A DNA stretch of 64,000 nt from Pseudomonas putida (GTDB taxonomy: Bacteria > Pseudomonadota > Gammaproteobacteria > Pseudomonadales > Pseudomonadaceae). The stretch spans positions 1 to 64,000 of the forward strand of contig NZ_JANHKS010000012.1 of NCBI RefSeq assembly GCF_028682175.1, in the 5' to 3' direction. Both the position numbers and the translations under genes were made by a program. Under the pieces are notes generated by a model. That model was given only the letters and a program-made list of their open reading frames with translations, was not told the origin of the DNA and did no database searches. Every line of letters begins with the position of its first letter. Positions within the stretch are counted from its first letter, which is position 1. Positions 27,063 to 36,775 of the stretch are shown here, one piece after another.

Positions 27063-27836
27063 TCATCCGCGAAACAGCGGAATCCCCCACGGCGCGCCGA
27101 TGTTGCCGCCATCGACCACGATCTCGGCGGCGGTCATGCCGCTGGAGGCGTCAGAGGCCAGGAACATCACAGCCTGGGCCAGCTCCTCAGGATCAGAGAA
27201 ACGCCCCATCGGAATGCGCGGCGACATGGCTTTTTCAGTGGCGTCGATGGTCGCGCCGGCACGCGAGCCGCGGCTCCAGATCGGCGTGCGGGTCGCGCCG
27301 GGAATAACGGTGTTGACCCGGATGCCCTTGGGCGCCAGCTCCGAGGCGAAGACCTTGGCCATGGAGGTGATCGCACCTTTGGTGGCCGAGTACGCCGAGG
27401 ATCCGGGCGAGCCCAGTTCGCGCATCACCGAGCCGTTGAGGATCACCGCACTGCCCTCCTTGAGCAGCGGCAAGACGCCCTGCACGGTAAAGAACACCGA
27501 CGTAAGGTTAGTGCGCACGATCGATTCGAACGCCTCAAGCGTGGTGTTGCCCAGCGGCGTGGCGCCAGAGATGCCGGCGTTGGCGAAGACCACATCGAGT
27601 GTGCCGAACGCATCACCCACCGCCTTCACCACCACCTCGATGTCGGCCAGGTTGTTCACGTCGGCACGAATGCCCAACACGTCGCCGCCGAGTTCGGCGA
27701 CAGCGGAATCGAGCTTGGCCTGATCGCGGCCGGTGATGGCCACCCGTGCGCCGTTTTCCAGCAGCAGCCGAGCGGTTGCAAGGCCAATGCCGCTGTTGCC
27801 GCCGGTGACCAGAATGGTTTTGCCTTTGACCGTCAT
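27063..27836 (-). CDS. SDR-family oxidoreductase
   Basis: 257 residues from MTVKGKT, set by AAAGGAG seven bases upstream. The Rossmann motif is TGGNSGIG, with NAG in ANAGISG and the catalytic Ser plus YSATKGA (Tyr-x3-Lys). This is a classical NAD(P)-dependent short-chain dehydrogenase. It is divergent from the TetR gene at 28027 with a dyad between them, the usual layout for a regulator and its target. Substrate unknown. Confidence 0.88.
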   Translation of the reverse strand: MTVKGKTILVTGGNSGIGLATARLLLENGARVAITGRDQAKLDSAVAELGGDVLGIRADVNNLADIEVVVKAVGDAFGTLDVVFANAGISGATPLGNTTLEAFESIVRTNLTSVFFTVQGVLPLLKEGSAVILNGSVMRELGSPGSSAYSATKGAITSMAKVFASELAPKGIRVNTVIPGATRTPIWSRGSRAGATIDATEKAMSPRIPMGRFSDPEELAQAVMFLASDASSGMTAAEIVVDGGNIGAPWGIPLFRG

Positions 27837-27924
27837 GATTGCTCCTTTCACTGCATCGAGTGGGATGAATGGGATCGGCGCCTGACACCTGCCAGAACGT
27901 TATGGAGCACAACCATACTCTTAT

Positions 27925-27948
27925 TTTGGATTTCGTCCACACTCCAAA
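27925..27948. promoter_or_regulatory. Candidate TetR operator between SDR and TetR genes
   Basis: Inverted repeat TTTGGA-N12-TCCAAA in the 190-base divergent promoter region. Assigning it to the neighbouring TetR is inference. Confidence 0.4.
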
Positions 27949-28026
27949 TTAAAATTTTCTCTATCGGTATTTGGCGTATGATCGCTCGCCATATCGTAGT
28001 GAAAAGTGAATACCGGAGACCTCCCC

Positions 28027-28602
28027 ATGTCGCGCTCGCAGGCAGACAAAGCCATCATCCATGACCATATCGTCAATCTGGCGGCCGAACGTTTTCGCGA
28101 GGTGGGCCTTAACGGCATCGGTGTTGCGGACCTGATGAAAGAAGCAGGCCGAACCGGCGGCGGCTTTTACAAGCATTTCGAATCCAGGGAAAAACTGGTG
28201 GAGGAAGCGCTGCAGTGCGCCTTCGACAAACGCACCAAAGCGCTGGAAAAGTACACCGATCCAGAGTCCACGCTGACCCTCAGCGACCTGGTGGAAAGCT
28301 ACCTGAGCGAGCGCCATCTGAATGATCCCGGATCCGGCTGCGCCCTGGCCGCGGTCATGAATGACGTGGCGCGCAGCAGCGACCCGATCCGCGAACTCTA
28401 CACCCGGGAATTGCAGAACGAACTGGACGTCATTACCTCGCTGACGAACAGTAAACAGCCGGCGAAGAAGCGCTCACAGGCGCTGCTGGCGATTTGCGCG
28501 CTGGTGGGCGCGATCGGATTGTCGCGGGCGGTGAAGGACGAAGAGCTGACCGCCGAACTGCTCGACACCGGCAAGACGTTGCTCAAGGCGCTGGATGCCT
28601 GA
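28027..28602 (+). CDS. TetR-family regulator
   Basis: 191 residues from MSRSQADK (CGGAG upstream); a GTG 21 bases earlier is also in frame. The N-terminal helix-turn-helix (GIGVADLMKEAGRTGGGFYK) is followed by an all-helical ligand domain of AcrR/YcdC type. It probably represses the divergent SDR gene at 27063-27836 and itself. Confidence 0.87.
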   Translation: MSRSQADKAIIHDHIVNLAAERFREVGLNGIGVADLMKEAGRTGGGFYKHFESREKLVEEALQCAFDKRTKALEKYTDPESTLTLSDLVESYLSERHLNDPGSGCALAAVMNDVARSSDPIRELYTRELQNELDVITSLTNSKQPAKKRSQALLAICALVGAIGLSRAVKDEELTAELLDTGKTLLKALDA

Positions 28603-28625
28603 GGGACGATCACTCTCACCGCCCC

Positions 28626-28759
28626 CGTAGCAGTCCGGCTTGCAGGCGTTCTGCCGGGTACCGGCAGTAAAATCAGCGAATGCAAACGCCCTGACACACC
28701 GCATCTGCTGGTTTTACTGCTGCTGCGCAGCAGAACGCCGGCAAGCCGGACTGCAACGG
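28626..28759. repeat. 135-bp composite REP element, copy 1
   Basis: Outer arms CCGTAGCAGTCCGGCTTGC / GCAAGCCGGACTGCAACGG enclose GTTCTGC / GCAGAAC, two small hairpins (CCGGGTACCGG and CTGCTGCGCAGCAG) and TGATTTTACT-like arms. It equals the reverse complement of the element at 33031-33165 along its length. Confidence 0.8.
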
Positions 28760-28778
28760 ATGGTGTTCATCGTTTCGA

Positions 28779-29540
28779 TCAAAACGCTGTCACACCGCCA
28801 TCCACCGCCAGCGAATGCCCCGTGGTGAAGGCCGCGCCATCGCTGCACAGGTACAACACCGCGCTGGCAATCTCCTCGACCTTTCCGATGCGCCCCACCG
28901 GGTGCATGGTCGCGGCGAACTCGGCCTTGCGCGGATCGGCCTCGTGGGCGCGGCGGAACATGTCGGTGTCGATCACCGCAGGGCATACCGCGTTAACGCG
29001 AATCTGCTTCTTCGCGTACTCGATGGCCGCTGATTTGGTCAGGCCGATCACCGCATGCTTGGACGCCGCGTAGATGCTCATTTTCGGCGCGGCCCCCAGG
29101 CCCGCCACCGAGGCGGTGTTGACGATAGCCCCGCCGCCCTGGGCCAGCATCACCGGCAACTGATATTTCATGCACAGCCACACGCCTTTGACGTTCACGC
29201 CCATGATCGCGTCGAACTCTGCCTCGCTGCCCTCGGCCAGCTTGCCCTTCTCGATTTCGATCCCGGCGTTGTTGAACGCATAGTCGACCCGTCCATAGGC
29301 CTGCACGGCCTCGTTCATCATCTGCCGGACGTCGGCCTCGCGGGTCACGTCGCAGCGCAGGAATAGCGCCTCACCACCAGCCTGGCGAATCAGCTCGGCG
29401 GTCTGCTCCCCACCATCGCTGTCCAGATCCACCGCCAGCACTTTCAAACCCTGCTCGGCGAAGGCCAGCGCGGTGGCGCGGCCAATGCCTGCGGCAGCGC
29501 CGGTGACCAGGGCCACTTGGCCTGCAAACGTCATGCTCAT
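28779..29540 (-). CDS. SDR-family oxidoreductase
   Basis: 253 residues with AAAGGAT before the ATG. Cofactor motif TGAAAGIG, NNAGIE, catalytic Ser in NTASVAG and YAASKHA. Asp in VDLDSDGG after the second strand suggests NAD preference. The C-terminal GHSLAVDGGVTAF is typical of FabG-like SDRs. Divergent from curA, 241 bases away. Substrate unknown. Confidence 0.88.
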   Translation of the reverse strand: MSMTFAGQVALVTGAAAGIGRATALAFAEQGLKVLAVDLDSDGGEQTAELIRQAGGEALFLRCDVTREADVRQMMNEAVQAYGRVDYAFNNAGIEIEKGKLAEGSEAEFDAIMGVNVKGVWLCMKYQLPVMLAQGGGAIVNTASVAGLGAAPKMSIYAASKHAVIGLTKSAAIEYAKKQIRVNAVCPAVIDTDMFRRAHEADPRKAEFAATMHPVGRIGKVEEIASAVLYLCSDGAAFTTGHSLAVDGGVTAF

Positions 29541-29781
29541 GGAGTCATCCTTTATTGTTGGAATACGCAGCGCGTACGGGTATGGAGGGCAGTTTAGTCA
29601 TGGGCTGGTGGCCGCCGTCAGCACTATCAAACGGGCGTTTGCATCATCATCGGTTGTGGTGATGTTGCGTAGGCTGCGCATCATCGAACTCTATCGACGC
29701 GCATTCGTAGAACAGTCGTTGCTTGCCCTCACAGCATTAGCGGTCTATCACTGGCGTTTCCCTTTCATCCAGGAACCTGCC

Positions 29782-30786
29782 ATGACCGCCCTGAACAATC
29801 GTCAATTCCTCTTGGCCCGTCGTCCTGTTGGCACTGCCAGCCGCGATGACTTCACCTTCCAGACCGTACCCGTGGAGCAAGCCGCAGATGGCCAGATCGT
29901 GGTCAAGAGCGAATACCTCTCGCTGGACCCGGCCATGCGCGGCTGGATGAACGAAGGCAAGTCCTACATCGCGCCGGTAGAGTTGGGTGCGGTGATGCGT
30001 GCGCTGGGTGTGGGCAAGGTCGTTGAGTCGCACAACCCGAAATTCGCCGTGGGCGATTACGTTCAGGGTGTTCTGGGGGTTCAGGATTACTTCGTTGGCG
30101 AGCCGAAAGGCTTTCACAAGGTCGACCCCAAGCTGTTGCCGCTGCCGGTATATCTGGCGGCGCTGGGCATGACCGGTATGTCGGCGTATTTCGCCCTGCT
30201 GGAAATCGGCCAGCCAAAAGCTGGTGACACGGTGGTGATTTCCGGTGCGGCCGGCGCCGTGGGCAGCGTTGCCGGGCAGATCGCCAGGATCAAGGGCTGC
30301 CGCGTGATTGGCATTGCTGGCGGCCAGGACAAGTGCAAGGCGCTGATCGAGGAATTCGGCTTCGACGGCGCCATCGACTACAAGAGCGAAGACATCCACG
30401 CCGCCCTCAAGCGCGAGTGCCCGAAAGGCGTCGATGTATTTTTCGACAACGTCGGCGGCGACATCCTCGACGCCGTGCTCACCCGCCTGGCGCTCAAGGC
30501 ACGGGTGGTGATCTGCGGTGCAATCAGCCAGTACAACAACAAGGAAGCCGTCAAGGGCCCGGCCAACTACCTGTCACTGCTCGTCAACCGTGCGCGCATG
30601 GAAGGCTTCGTGGTCATGGATCACGCCGAGCACTTTGGCCGCGCGGGCATGGAAATGGCCGGCTGGCTGGCTCAGGGCAAGTTGAAGAGCAAAGAGCATG
30701 TGGTTGAAGGGCTGGAGACCTTTCCGGAAACGCTGCAGATGCTGTTCAAAGGCGAGAACAACGGCAAGCTGGTGTTGAAGGTCTGA
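29782..30786 (+). CDS. curA: NADPH-dependent enone/curcumin reductase-type MDR
   Basis: 334 residues from MTALNNRQ (AGGAAC upstream); an in-frame extension to 29473 is not coding. Zinc-independent medium-chain reductase with AAGAVGSVAGQIAR for NADP, YVQGVLGVQDYFVG and the C-terminal KGENNGKLVLKV typical of the leukotriene B4 12-hydroxydehydrogenase group. E. coli CurA reduces curcumin; the physiological role is probably reduction of alpha,beta-unsaturated ketones. Confidence 0.85.
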   Translation: MTALNNRQFLLARRPVGTASRDDFTFQTVPVEQAADGQIVVKSEYLSLDPAMRGWMNEGKSYIAPVELGAVMRALGVGKVVESHNPKFAVGDYVQGVLGVQDYFVGEPKGFHKVDPKLLPLPVYLAALGMTGMSAYFALLEIGQPKAGDTVVISGAAGAVGSVAGQIARIKGCRVIGIAGGQDKCKALIEEFGFDGAIDYKSEDIHAALKRECPKGVDVFFDNVGGDILDAVLTRLALKARVVICGAISQYNNKEAVKGPANYLSLLVNRARMEGFVVMDHAEHFGRAGMEMAGWLAQGKLKSKEHVVEGLETFPETLQMLFKGENNGKLVLKV

Positions 30787-30796
30787 AAGAACACGC

Positions 30797-30888
30797 CCCG
30801 TAGCAGCACGGCTTGCCGGCGGGGCGGTGTGTCAGGCGACCTATACGTGACTGACACACCGCCCCCGCCGGCAAGCCGTGCTGCTACG
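30797..30888. repeat. REPIN, family A
   Basis: Outer arms CCGTAGCAGCACGGCTTGCC and complement. The inner core CGGTGTGTCAGGC faces TGACACACCGC perfectly. It lies between curA and pssA. Confidence 0.9.
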
Positions 30889-31017
30889 AAAGGAATGCCT
30901 GGGCCCGGCTTTTCCTGAAAATCCGCTGAACAACTCAACGAAGCTGCTGCCAAAGGCACCAATAGGCGCACTCTGGTGTAAGCTCGTGCGCTGTTGATTC
31001 GACCCATCGAGAGGCTT

Positions 31018-32361
31018 ATGCGGGCTCCCTTCCGACGCTCTACCCTTGCAGCGCTGCGCGGCTTTGAATCGTCCAGCCAGGCCATCACCCTTCTGCCGGG
31101 CGCGGCCGACTATCGGCGCGTGTTGCTGGAGAAGATCGCCCAGGCGACCCGGCGCATCTGCATCGTTGCCCTGTACCTGCAGCAGGACGAAGCCGGCCAG
31201 GAAATCCTCGACGCGCTGTACGCTGCCAAGGCTGCCAATCCGGCGCTGGAAATCGTCGTGCTGGTGGACTGGTTCCGCGCCCAGCGTGGCCTGATCGGCG
31301 CTGGCAAACAGGCGGGCAACTCGGCGTGGTACCAGGCGCAGAACCTCGAGCACGAGCACGAAGTGCCGATCTACGGTGTGCCTGTCCAGACCCGCGAGCT
31401 GTTCGGCGTGCTGCACTTGAAGGGCAGCATCATCGATGACTGCGTGATCTACACAGGGGCCAGCATCAACAACGTCTACCTGCACAAGCTGGGCAAGTAC
31501 CGCCTGGACCGCTACCAGTTGCTGGAAAACCGCGAGCTGGCCGACTCGTTCCTGCGCCTGGTGCGCGAGCAGATCCTGCCGTCCGACGCCGTGCATCGCC
31601 TGGACCTGCCCTCCCCGCCGGCCTCGCGCAGTATTCGCGGGGAAATCCGCCAGTTCCGCCAGCGCCTCAAGCGCGCCAGCTACGACATCAACGAAGGCGT
31701 GCGGGAAAACGGTGAAATGCGCCTGATCCCGCTGCTGGGTATCGGCAACAAGAACCCGCTGAGCAAGGTGCTGTGCGACCTGATCGCCGCCACCCGTCAT
31801 CAATTGACCCTGTGCACGCCGTATTTCAACATGCCGCTGGTGGTCAAGCGCGAGATCAATCGGGCGCTCAAGCGCGGGGTCAAGGTCGACATCATCATCG
31901 GTGACAAGACCGCCAACGACTTCTTCATCCCGCCCCAGGAGCCGTTCAAGGTCATTTCCGCGCTGCCGTACCTGTACGAAATCAGCCTGCGTCGCTTCAT
32001 GCAGAAGCACCAGAATGCGGTGGCCAGGCACGATCTGAACATCCACCTGTGGAAGGACGGCGACAACACTTTCCACCTCAAGGGCCTGTGGTCGGACGAG
32101 CGCTACACGCTGCTCACCGGCAACAACCTCAACCCCCGGGCCTTTCAGCTGGATCTGGAAAACGCCGTGCTGATCGACGACCCCAAGGGCGAATGGCTCA
32201 CGCCTCGTGCCGGCGAGCTTGAGTTGTTGATGCGCAACACCCACCGAGTCGGCAAGTTCGATGAGCTGGATACCCTGAGCGAATACCCGTTGGGCGTACG
32301 GACCTTCCTGCGTCGGGTCAGCCGCGTGCGGGTCGAGCGCCTGCTGTACCGGATCCTCTGA
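31018..32361 (+). CDS. pssA: CDP-diacylglycerol-serine O-phosphatidyltransferase (PLD type)
   Basis: 447 residues, close to E. coli PssA. It makes phosphatidylserine from CDP-diacylglycerol and serine, the first step to phosphatidylethanolamine. Two HKD motifs are intact: HLKGSIIDD and HLKGLWSDE, each followed by an Asn-rich GASINN or GNNLNPR. The ATG at 31018 has GAGAGG upstream, in preference to the TTG at 30994. A TetR gene starts 5 bases after its stop, so the two are probably co-transcribed. Confidence 0.93.
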   Translation: MRAPFRRSTLAALRGFESSSQAITLLPGAADYRRVLLEKIAQATRRICIVALYLQQDEAGQEILDALYAAKAANPALEIVVLVDWFRAQRGLIGAGKQAGNSAWYQAQNLEHEHEVPIYGVPVQTRELFGVLHLKGSIIDDCVIYTGASINNVYLHKLGKYRLDRYQLLENRELADSFLRLVREQILPSDAVHRLDLPSPPASRSIRGEIRQFRQRLKRASYDINEGVRENGEMRLIPLLGIGNKNPLSKVLCDLIAATRHQLTLCTPYFNMPLVVKREINRALKRGVKVDIIIGDKTANDFFIPPQEPFKVISALPYLYEISLRRFMQKHQNAVARHDLNIHLWKDGDNTFHLKGLWSDERYTLLTGNNLNPRAFQLDLENAVLIDDPKGEWLTPRAGELELLMRNTHRVGKFDELDTLSEYPLGVRTFLRRVSRVRVERLLYRIL

Positions 32362-32366
32362 TCGCC

Positions 32367-33026
32367 ATGAGCAAGAACACTGGCATCCGCGCCCAGCAAG
32401 CCGAAGAAACCCGAGCGCGCATTCTCAAGGCGGCCATCACGGTCTTCACCCGCGATGGCTATTCGGGCGGGCGTATCGAGAAGATTTCCGCCGAGGCCGA
32501 GTCCAACGACCGGATGATCTACTACTACTTTGGCAGCAAGGAAAAACTCTTCGTCAAAGTGCTGGAGCACACCTACGAGCAGTTCAACCAGGCCGAAAGC
32601 CAGTTGCAGCTCGACCCGGCCACGCCTGTCGAAACCCTGCGGCAACTGGTGGCGTTCGTCTGGGACTACTACGTCAGGCATCCGGAATTCGTCGCCATCC
32701 TCAGCATCGAAAACCTGCACAAGGGCAAGCACGCCAGGCAATCCAGCGAGCTGCGACGCCTGTCGGGGGAAGCGGTGGGCGTGCTCAAGCCGATCATCGA
32801 GGCCGGCCAGCAGCAGGGCCTGTTTCGCAGTGACGTCGACCTCAAGCACGTCTACCTGATGATCGCCTCGCTCTGCTATTTCTATAACTCCAACCTGCAC
32901 ACCCTGACCTCGTTTCTGGGCCAGGACATGGGCGGCCAGGGACAGCGCCAGGATTGGCTGGCGTTCATTCAGGATCTGGTGGTGCGTGGGGTGCAGGTGT
33001 TGCCCGATTCCAGCATGCACTCATGA
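32367..33026 (+). CDS. nicS: TetR-family regulator, probable NicS of the nicAB operon
   Basis: 219 residues. N-terminal TetR helix-turn-helix (GYSGGRIEKISAEAESNDRM followed by IYYYFGSKEKLF) and a C-terminal ligand domain. It is 5 bases after pssA and converges on nicB. In P. putida KT2440, as I recall, the TetR regulator NicS is encoded beside nicB, which makes this the best NicS candidate. A 30-bp palindrome upstream of nicA (37296-37325) is a suitable binding site. It could instead regulate lipid genes, given its tight link to pssA. Confidence 0.65.
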   Translation: MSKNTGIRAQQAEETRARILKAAITVFTRDGYSGGRIEKISAEAESNDRMIYYYFGSKEKLFVKVLEHTYEQFNQAESQLQLDPATPVETLRQLVAFVWDYYVRHPEFVAILSIENLHKGKHARQSSELRRLSGEAVGVLKPIIEAGQQQGLFRSDVDLKHVYLMIASLCYFYNSNLHTLTSFLGQDMGGQGQRQDWLAFIQDLVVRGVQVLPDSSMHS

Positions 33027-33030
33027 CCCC

Positions 33031-33165
33031 CCGTAGCAGTCCGGCTTGCCGGCGTTCTGCTGCGCAGCAGCAGTAAAACCAGCCAACGCGGTGTGCCAGA
33101 CAGATTGCAGTGTCTGGTTTTGCTGCCGGTTTCCGGCAGAACGCCGGCAAGCCGGACTGCTACGG
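33031..33165. repeat. 135-bp composite REP element, copy 2 (inverted relative to copy 1)
   Basis: Outer arms CCGTAGCAGTCCGGCTTGCC / GGCAAGCCGGACTGCTACGG, GTTCTGC / GCAGAAC, small hairpins CTGCTGCGCAGCAG (left) and CCGGTTTCCGG (right), and AGTAAAACCAGC / CTGGTTTTGCT arms. The order of the two small hairpins is the reverse of that at 28626-28759. Confidence 0.85.
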
Positions 33166-33198
33166 CAGCAGGCGTCCGGACGGATCGGATTGCGTTAG

Positions 33199-36100
33199 TC
33201 AATGGGTACCGGGATTGGCTTTCAGATACGCCACTTTTTCCGGCAACCCCGTCCACTGCGGTTCATTCGGCGCGAAGCGACTGCGCAGGTAGGCGGCCAG
33301 GTCGCTGATCTGCGTATCGCTCAGGCTGTCCTTGAACCCCGGCATGTAACCCAGATCCCGCGTGGCCGGGTTGGCGATACCCTGCTGGATCACTTTAATG
33401 AGGTTATCCGGCAACGCGCTGTGCACATTGGAGTTGCTGGCCAGCGACGGGCTGACGCCAAACAGCTTCGGCCCTGCGCCGTCGGCGTGACAGCCCTGGC
33501 ATGACCCCTCGAACACCCGCCTTCCGTTGCTCAAGGACTGCGCAGAAGCACCCGGCTGTACAGTGGTTGCCGTCTGCGGTGCTGCTTGCGCCGAATCATT
33601 GAGCGACGCCAGATACACCGCCATCGCCCGCACATCCGACTTCGGCAGCTTCGACAGCTCGGACACCACCGGCCCCATCGGCCCCGCCGCCACGCCATGG
33701 GCGTCGGAATACCCGGTGCTCAGGTAGTTGAAGAGTTGATCTTCAGTCCAGGGCGTCGGCGATTTCGACAGGCTGTTGAGCGCCGGCGCCTCCCAGCCAT
33801 CGACCATGCCGCCGGCCAGAAACGAAGCCCCGCCCTTTTCCGCGCCCATGAGATTGCGCGGTGAATGACACGCCGCGCAGTGCCCCAATCCGTTCACCAG
33901 GTATTGCCCGCGATTCCACTGGGCGCTCTGTTCAGGCCTGGACTGCACCTCGCCCTTGCGCAGAAACAACGCGTTCCAGCCCGCCATCAAGGGCCGCATG
34001 TTGAACGGAAACTGCATGTCATTGGCCGGCTGCACCTGCCTCACCGGCGCCTGGGACATCAGGTAGGCGTACAGCGCCTGCATGTCGGCATCGTCGATAT
34101 TGCGAAACGCCGTGTAGGGAAATGCCGGGTAGAGGTGTTTGCCATCACGACTGATCCCGTCACGCATCGCCCGCTCGAAAGCAGGATAGGACCAGTTGCC
34201 GATGCCGGTTTCCGGGTCCGGGGTGATGTTGCTGCTGTACAAGGTGCCAAACGGGGTTTGCATCGCCAGCCCGCCGGCGTTTTTCACTCCGCCCGGCGCC
34301 GTGTGGCACACCGCACAATCCCCGGCTGACGCCAGCAAACGGCCACGCTCCAGGGTCGCCGCCGACCAGGTGCCTGCGGCGGGTGGCGTGATCGGGGCGA
34401 TTTCGGCGCGCCAGGGCAATGCGGTTGCCGCCATGCCCAGCACCGCCCCAAAGGCTGCGAACAACGAGCCGAACAGCCATTTCGAACGCTTGGCTTTGGG
34501 TGACTCAGGCGGGTTGGCGTTGGCCTCGTCACCGGCATGCTTCAATGCCGCCAACACCCGCTCCGCCGTGATCGGCAACTCGCGAAAACGAATGCCGGTG
34601 GCGTCATAGATCGCGTTGGCAATGGCCGCCGCACTGGGCACCGACGCCGACTCACCCGCGCCCATGGGCGGCTCGGCCTGGCGCGGCATCATCATGACAT
34701 CGACCTTGGGCACCTGCGGGAAGGTCAGGATCGGGTAGCCGCCCCACTCCTTGCTGGCGATGGTCGATTCCTCGAACGTCACCTGCTCCTTGAGCACGCG
34801 GCTGGTGGACTGGATGACGTTGCCGTGAATCTGGTGCTGCACCCCGGCCGGGTTGACCATCATCCCGGCGTCGTGGCCGATCACCACCCGCGTCACCGAA
34901 ACATCGCCGGTGTGCTTGTCCACCGCCACATCGGCCACCCACGCCGCCCACGCCGCGCCGAAACCCGGAAACTTGCTGTGGATGTAACGGGCGTAGGCGA
35001 ACCCGCGCCCGCGCAGCACGCCGTCTTCTTCGGGGATTTGCATTGGCTGGGTCCGCGGCGACCAGTCGGCCCGTTCAGCGGTGGAGCGCACCAGTTCTGC
35101 GGCGCGCTCGTCGTGCAGGTAACGCAGGCGGTACTCGACCGGATCGACCCCGGCGGCAAACGCCAGCTCGTCGATGTAGGACTCATGGGCAAAGGTGTTG
35201 GGCAACGCCGACACGCCGCGCATCCACGACGCACGGACGATGGGCGCCATGTCGTTGATGGCCACGCGCATGTGCTCGATGTCATAGGGCGGGATCGAGG
35301 TGCGGTCGCCCATTTCGAACATCACCGGCACCGGTTCGACCCGCCCGGTCAGCAGCAACGCCAGGGTCGGCGAGTTGTTGGACGGATAGCTGGTGGTGAA
35401 GTCATAACCGGCAATACCGCCGTCGGCGTTGATGCCGCCATCGACTTCCATCAATTGCGCCGTGCCCTTGGGCTCCCACGCATGCTCCTGCTCTCGGGTC
35501 AGTTGCACCCTGACCGGCAAGCCCACGGCACGGGACAGCAACACCGCGTCGGCGCACACATCGTCCGCACAGTTGCGCCCGTAACAACCGGCAGCCTCCA
35601 TGCGAATGATCTCGATCCGCTCTTCGGGGTATTCCAGCAGCCAGGCCAGATCGGCCCGCAGCATGTGTGGGTTTTGCGAGCCGGACCAGACGCGAATGCC
35701 GTCAGGCGTGTAGTCCGCCAACCCACAGGAGGGTCCGATGGAGCCGTGAAGCTGGTAGGGCCACAGATAGGTGCGTGTCATCCGCTCACTGGCACCGGCC
35801 AATGCCGCATCGATATCGCCCTTGTCCAACACCACCCGCTTGATGCTCGGGTTATCGCGAATGGCCTGCTCCACATCGCTCATGTCCGGCAATTGATGCT
35901 GCCAGGGCTTCCAACTGACTTTCAGCTCCTTCGCAGCCTTGGCCGCCTGCTCTTCGCGCATCGCCACCACGCCGATGAAATCCGCCAGCACCACCACTTT
36001 GACGATGCCGGGGATGTGAGCGATGGACGACTCGTCCACCTCCAGCAGGCTGGTGCCCACGAACGCTCCCGTGTCATATCCGGCGTAGGGCGGGCGTACG

Positions 36101-36762
36101 ACCCGGCCGTGGAGCATGTTGGGCAGGCGCATGTCGTGAACGTAGGTCAATTCGCCGGTCGCCTTGGCCGGAATGTCCACGCGGGGGGCGACGGTGCCCA
36201 CCAGCTTGTAGTCTTCAAGCCGTTTGAGCGGTGCGTTGCCGGAGATGCGCAACTCGATATGCTCGCCCGTCAGCAACTCGCCAAATCGGCAGTGGCGTCC
36301 GTCCGGTGCCTTGATCGTGCCGCGTTCAATCACCAGGGAGGCCGCGTCCAGCGCCCAGCGTTGCGCCGCCGCCTGCGATAGATAGCGGCGCGCCTCGGCG
36401 GCGGCATTGCGCAGCGGGATCGCGGAAATTTGCAGGGTGGCGCTGGCGATGGTCGCGCCCTGATTCGGCGCGCGCTCGGTGTCGCCCAGAATCATGGTCA
36501 CCTGATCCATCCCAAGGTCCAGCTCTTCAGCGACGATCTGCGCCAGGGAGGTGCGAATCCCGGTGCCCAGATCGACGTGACCGTTGAAGGCATACACCGA
36601 ACTGTCCTGATCGATGGCGATGAACAGCCCCAGTTCCTTGGGCTTGACCGTGGGCGTGCCACCTTTGGCGACGGGGCCGGAGGGCGGCAGGATGTCGTCG
36701 ACGATGAGCAGCACGCCGTCTTTGGCCAGGAAGGAATCGCGAGTGGGCGTGGTCTGGGTCAT
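33199..36762 (-). CDS. nicB: Nicotinate dehydrogenase subunit B: molybdopterin subunit fused to tri-heme cytochrome c
   Basis: 1187 residues. The first 740 form a xanthine-dehydrogenase-type molybdenum subunit with the catalytic Glu in MGAGESASVPSAAAIAN. A membrane helix follows (about 765-790). The C-terminal 400 residues have three heme c sites (CAVCH, CAACH, CQGCH). With NicA it hydroxylates nicotinate to 6-hydroxynicotinate and passes electrons through the hemes to the respiratory chain. The layout puts the molybdenum part in the cytosol and the hemes in the periplasm. It starts 13 bases after nicA. Length and domain order match P. putida NicB. Confidence 0.94.
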   Translation of the reverse strand: MTQTTPTRDSFLAKDGVLLIVDDILPPSGPVAKGGTPTVKPKELGLFIAIDQDSSVYAFNGHVDLGTGIRTSLAQIVAEELDLGMDQVTMILGDTERAPNQGATIASATLQISAIPLRNAAAEARRYLSQAAAQRWALDAASLVIERGTIKAPDGRHCRFGELLTGEHIELRISGNAPLKRLEDYKLVGTVAPRVDIPAKATGELTYVHDMRLPNMLHGRVVRPPYAGYDTGAFVGTSLLEVDESSIAHIPGIVKVVVLADFIGVVAMREEQAAKAAKELKVSWKPWQHQLPDMSDVEQAIRDNPSIKRVVLDKGDIDAALAGASERMTRTYLWPYQLHGSIGPSCGLADYTPDGIRVWSGSQNPHMLRADLAWLLEYPEERIEIIRMEAAGCYGRNCADDVCADAVLLSRAVGLPVRVQLTREQEHAWEPKGTAQLMEVDGGINADGGIAGYDFTTSYPSNNSPTLALLLTGRVEPVPVMFEMGDRTSIPPYDIEHMRVAINDMAPIVRASWMRGVSALPNTFAHESYIDELAFAAGVDPVEYRLRYLHDERAAELVRSTAERADWSPRTQPMQIPEEDGVLRGRGFAYARYIHSKFPGFGAAWAAWVADVAVDKHTGDVSVTRVVIGHDAGMMVNPAGVQHQIHGNVIQSTSRVLKEQVTFEESTIASKEWGGYPILTFPQVPKVDVMMMPRQAEPPMGAGESASVPSAAAIANAIYDATGIRFRELPITAERVLAALKHAGDEANANPPESPKAKRSKWLFGSLFAAFGAVLGMAATALPWRAEIAPITPPAAGTWSAATLERGRLLASAGDCAVCHTAPGGVKNAGGLAMQTPFGTLYSSNITPDPETGIGNWSYPAFERAMRDGISRDGKHLYPAFPYTAFRNIDDADMQALYAYLMSQAPVRQVQPANDMQFPFNMRPLMAGWNALFLRKGEVQSRPEQSAQWNRGQYLVNGLGHCAACHSPRNLMGAEKGGASFLAGGMVDGWEAPALNSLSKSPTPWTEDQLFNYLSTGYSDAHGVAAGPMGPVVSELSKLPKSDVRAMAVYLASLNDSAQAAPQTATTVQPGASAQSLSNGRRVFEGSCQGCHADGAGPKLFGVSPSLASNSNVHSALPDNLIKVIQQGIANPATRDLGYMPGFKDSLSDTQISDLAAYLRSRFAPNEPQWTGLPEKVAYLKANPGTH

Positions 36763-36775
36763 GAGTGCATCCGGT

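Noticed and set aside
30994..31017. TTG start eight codons before the pssA ATG
   Set aside because: The ATG at 31018 has GAGAGG at normal distance.
30841..32244. 467-residue minus-strand frame opposite pssA
   Set aside because: Antisense shadow; runs through a REPIN and has no protein-like composition.
34537..36381. 614-residue plus-strand frame opposite nicB
   Set aside because: Antisense shadow of a well-supported molybdenum enzyme gene; His/Arg/Gly-rich.
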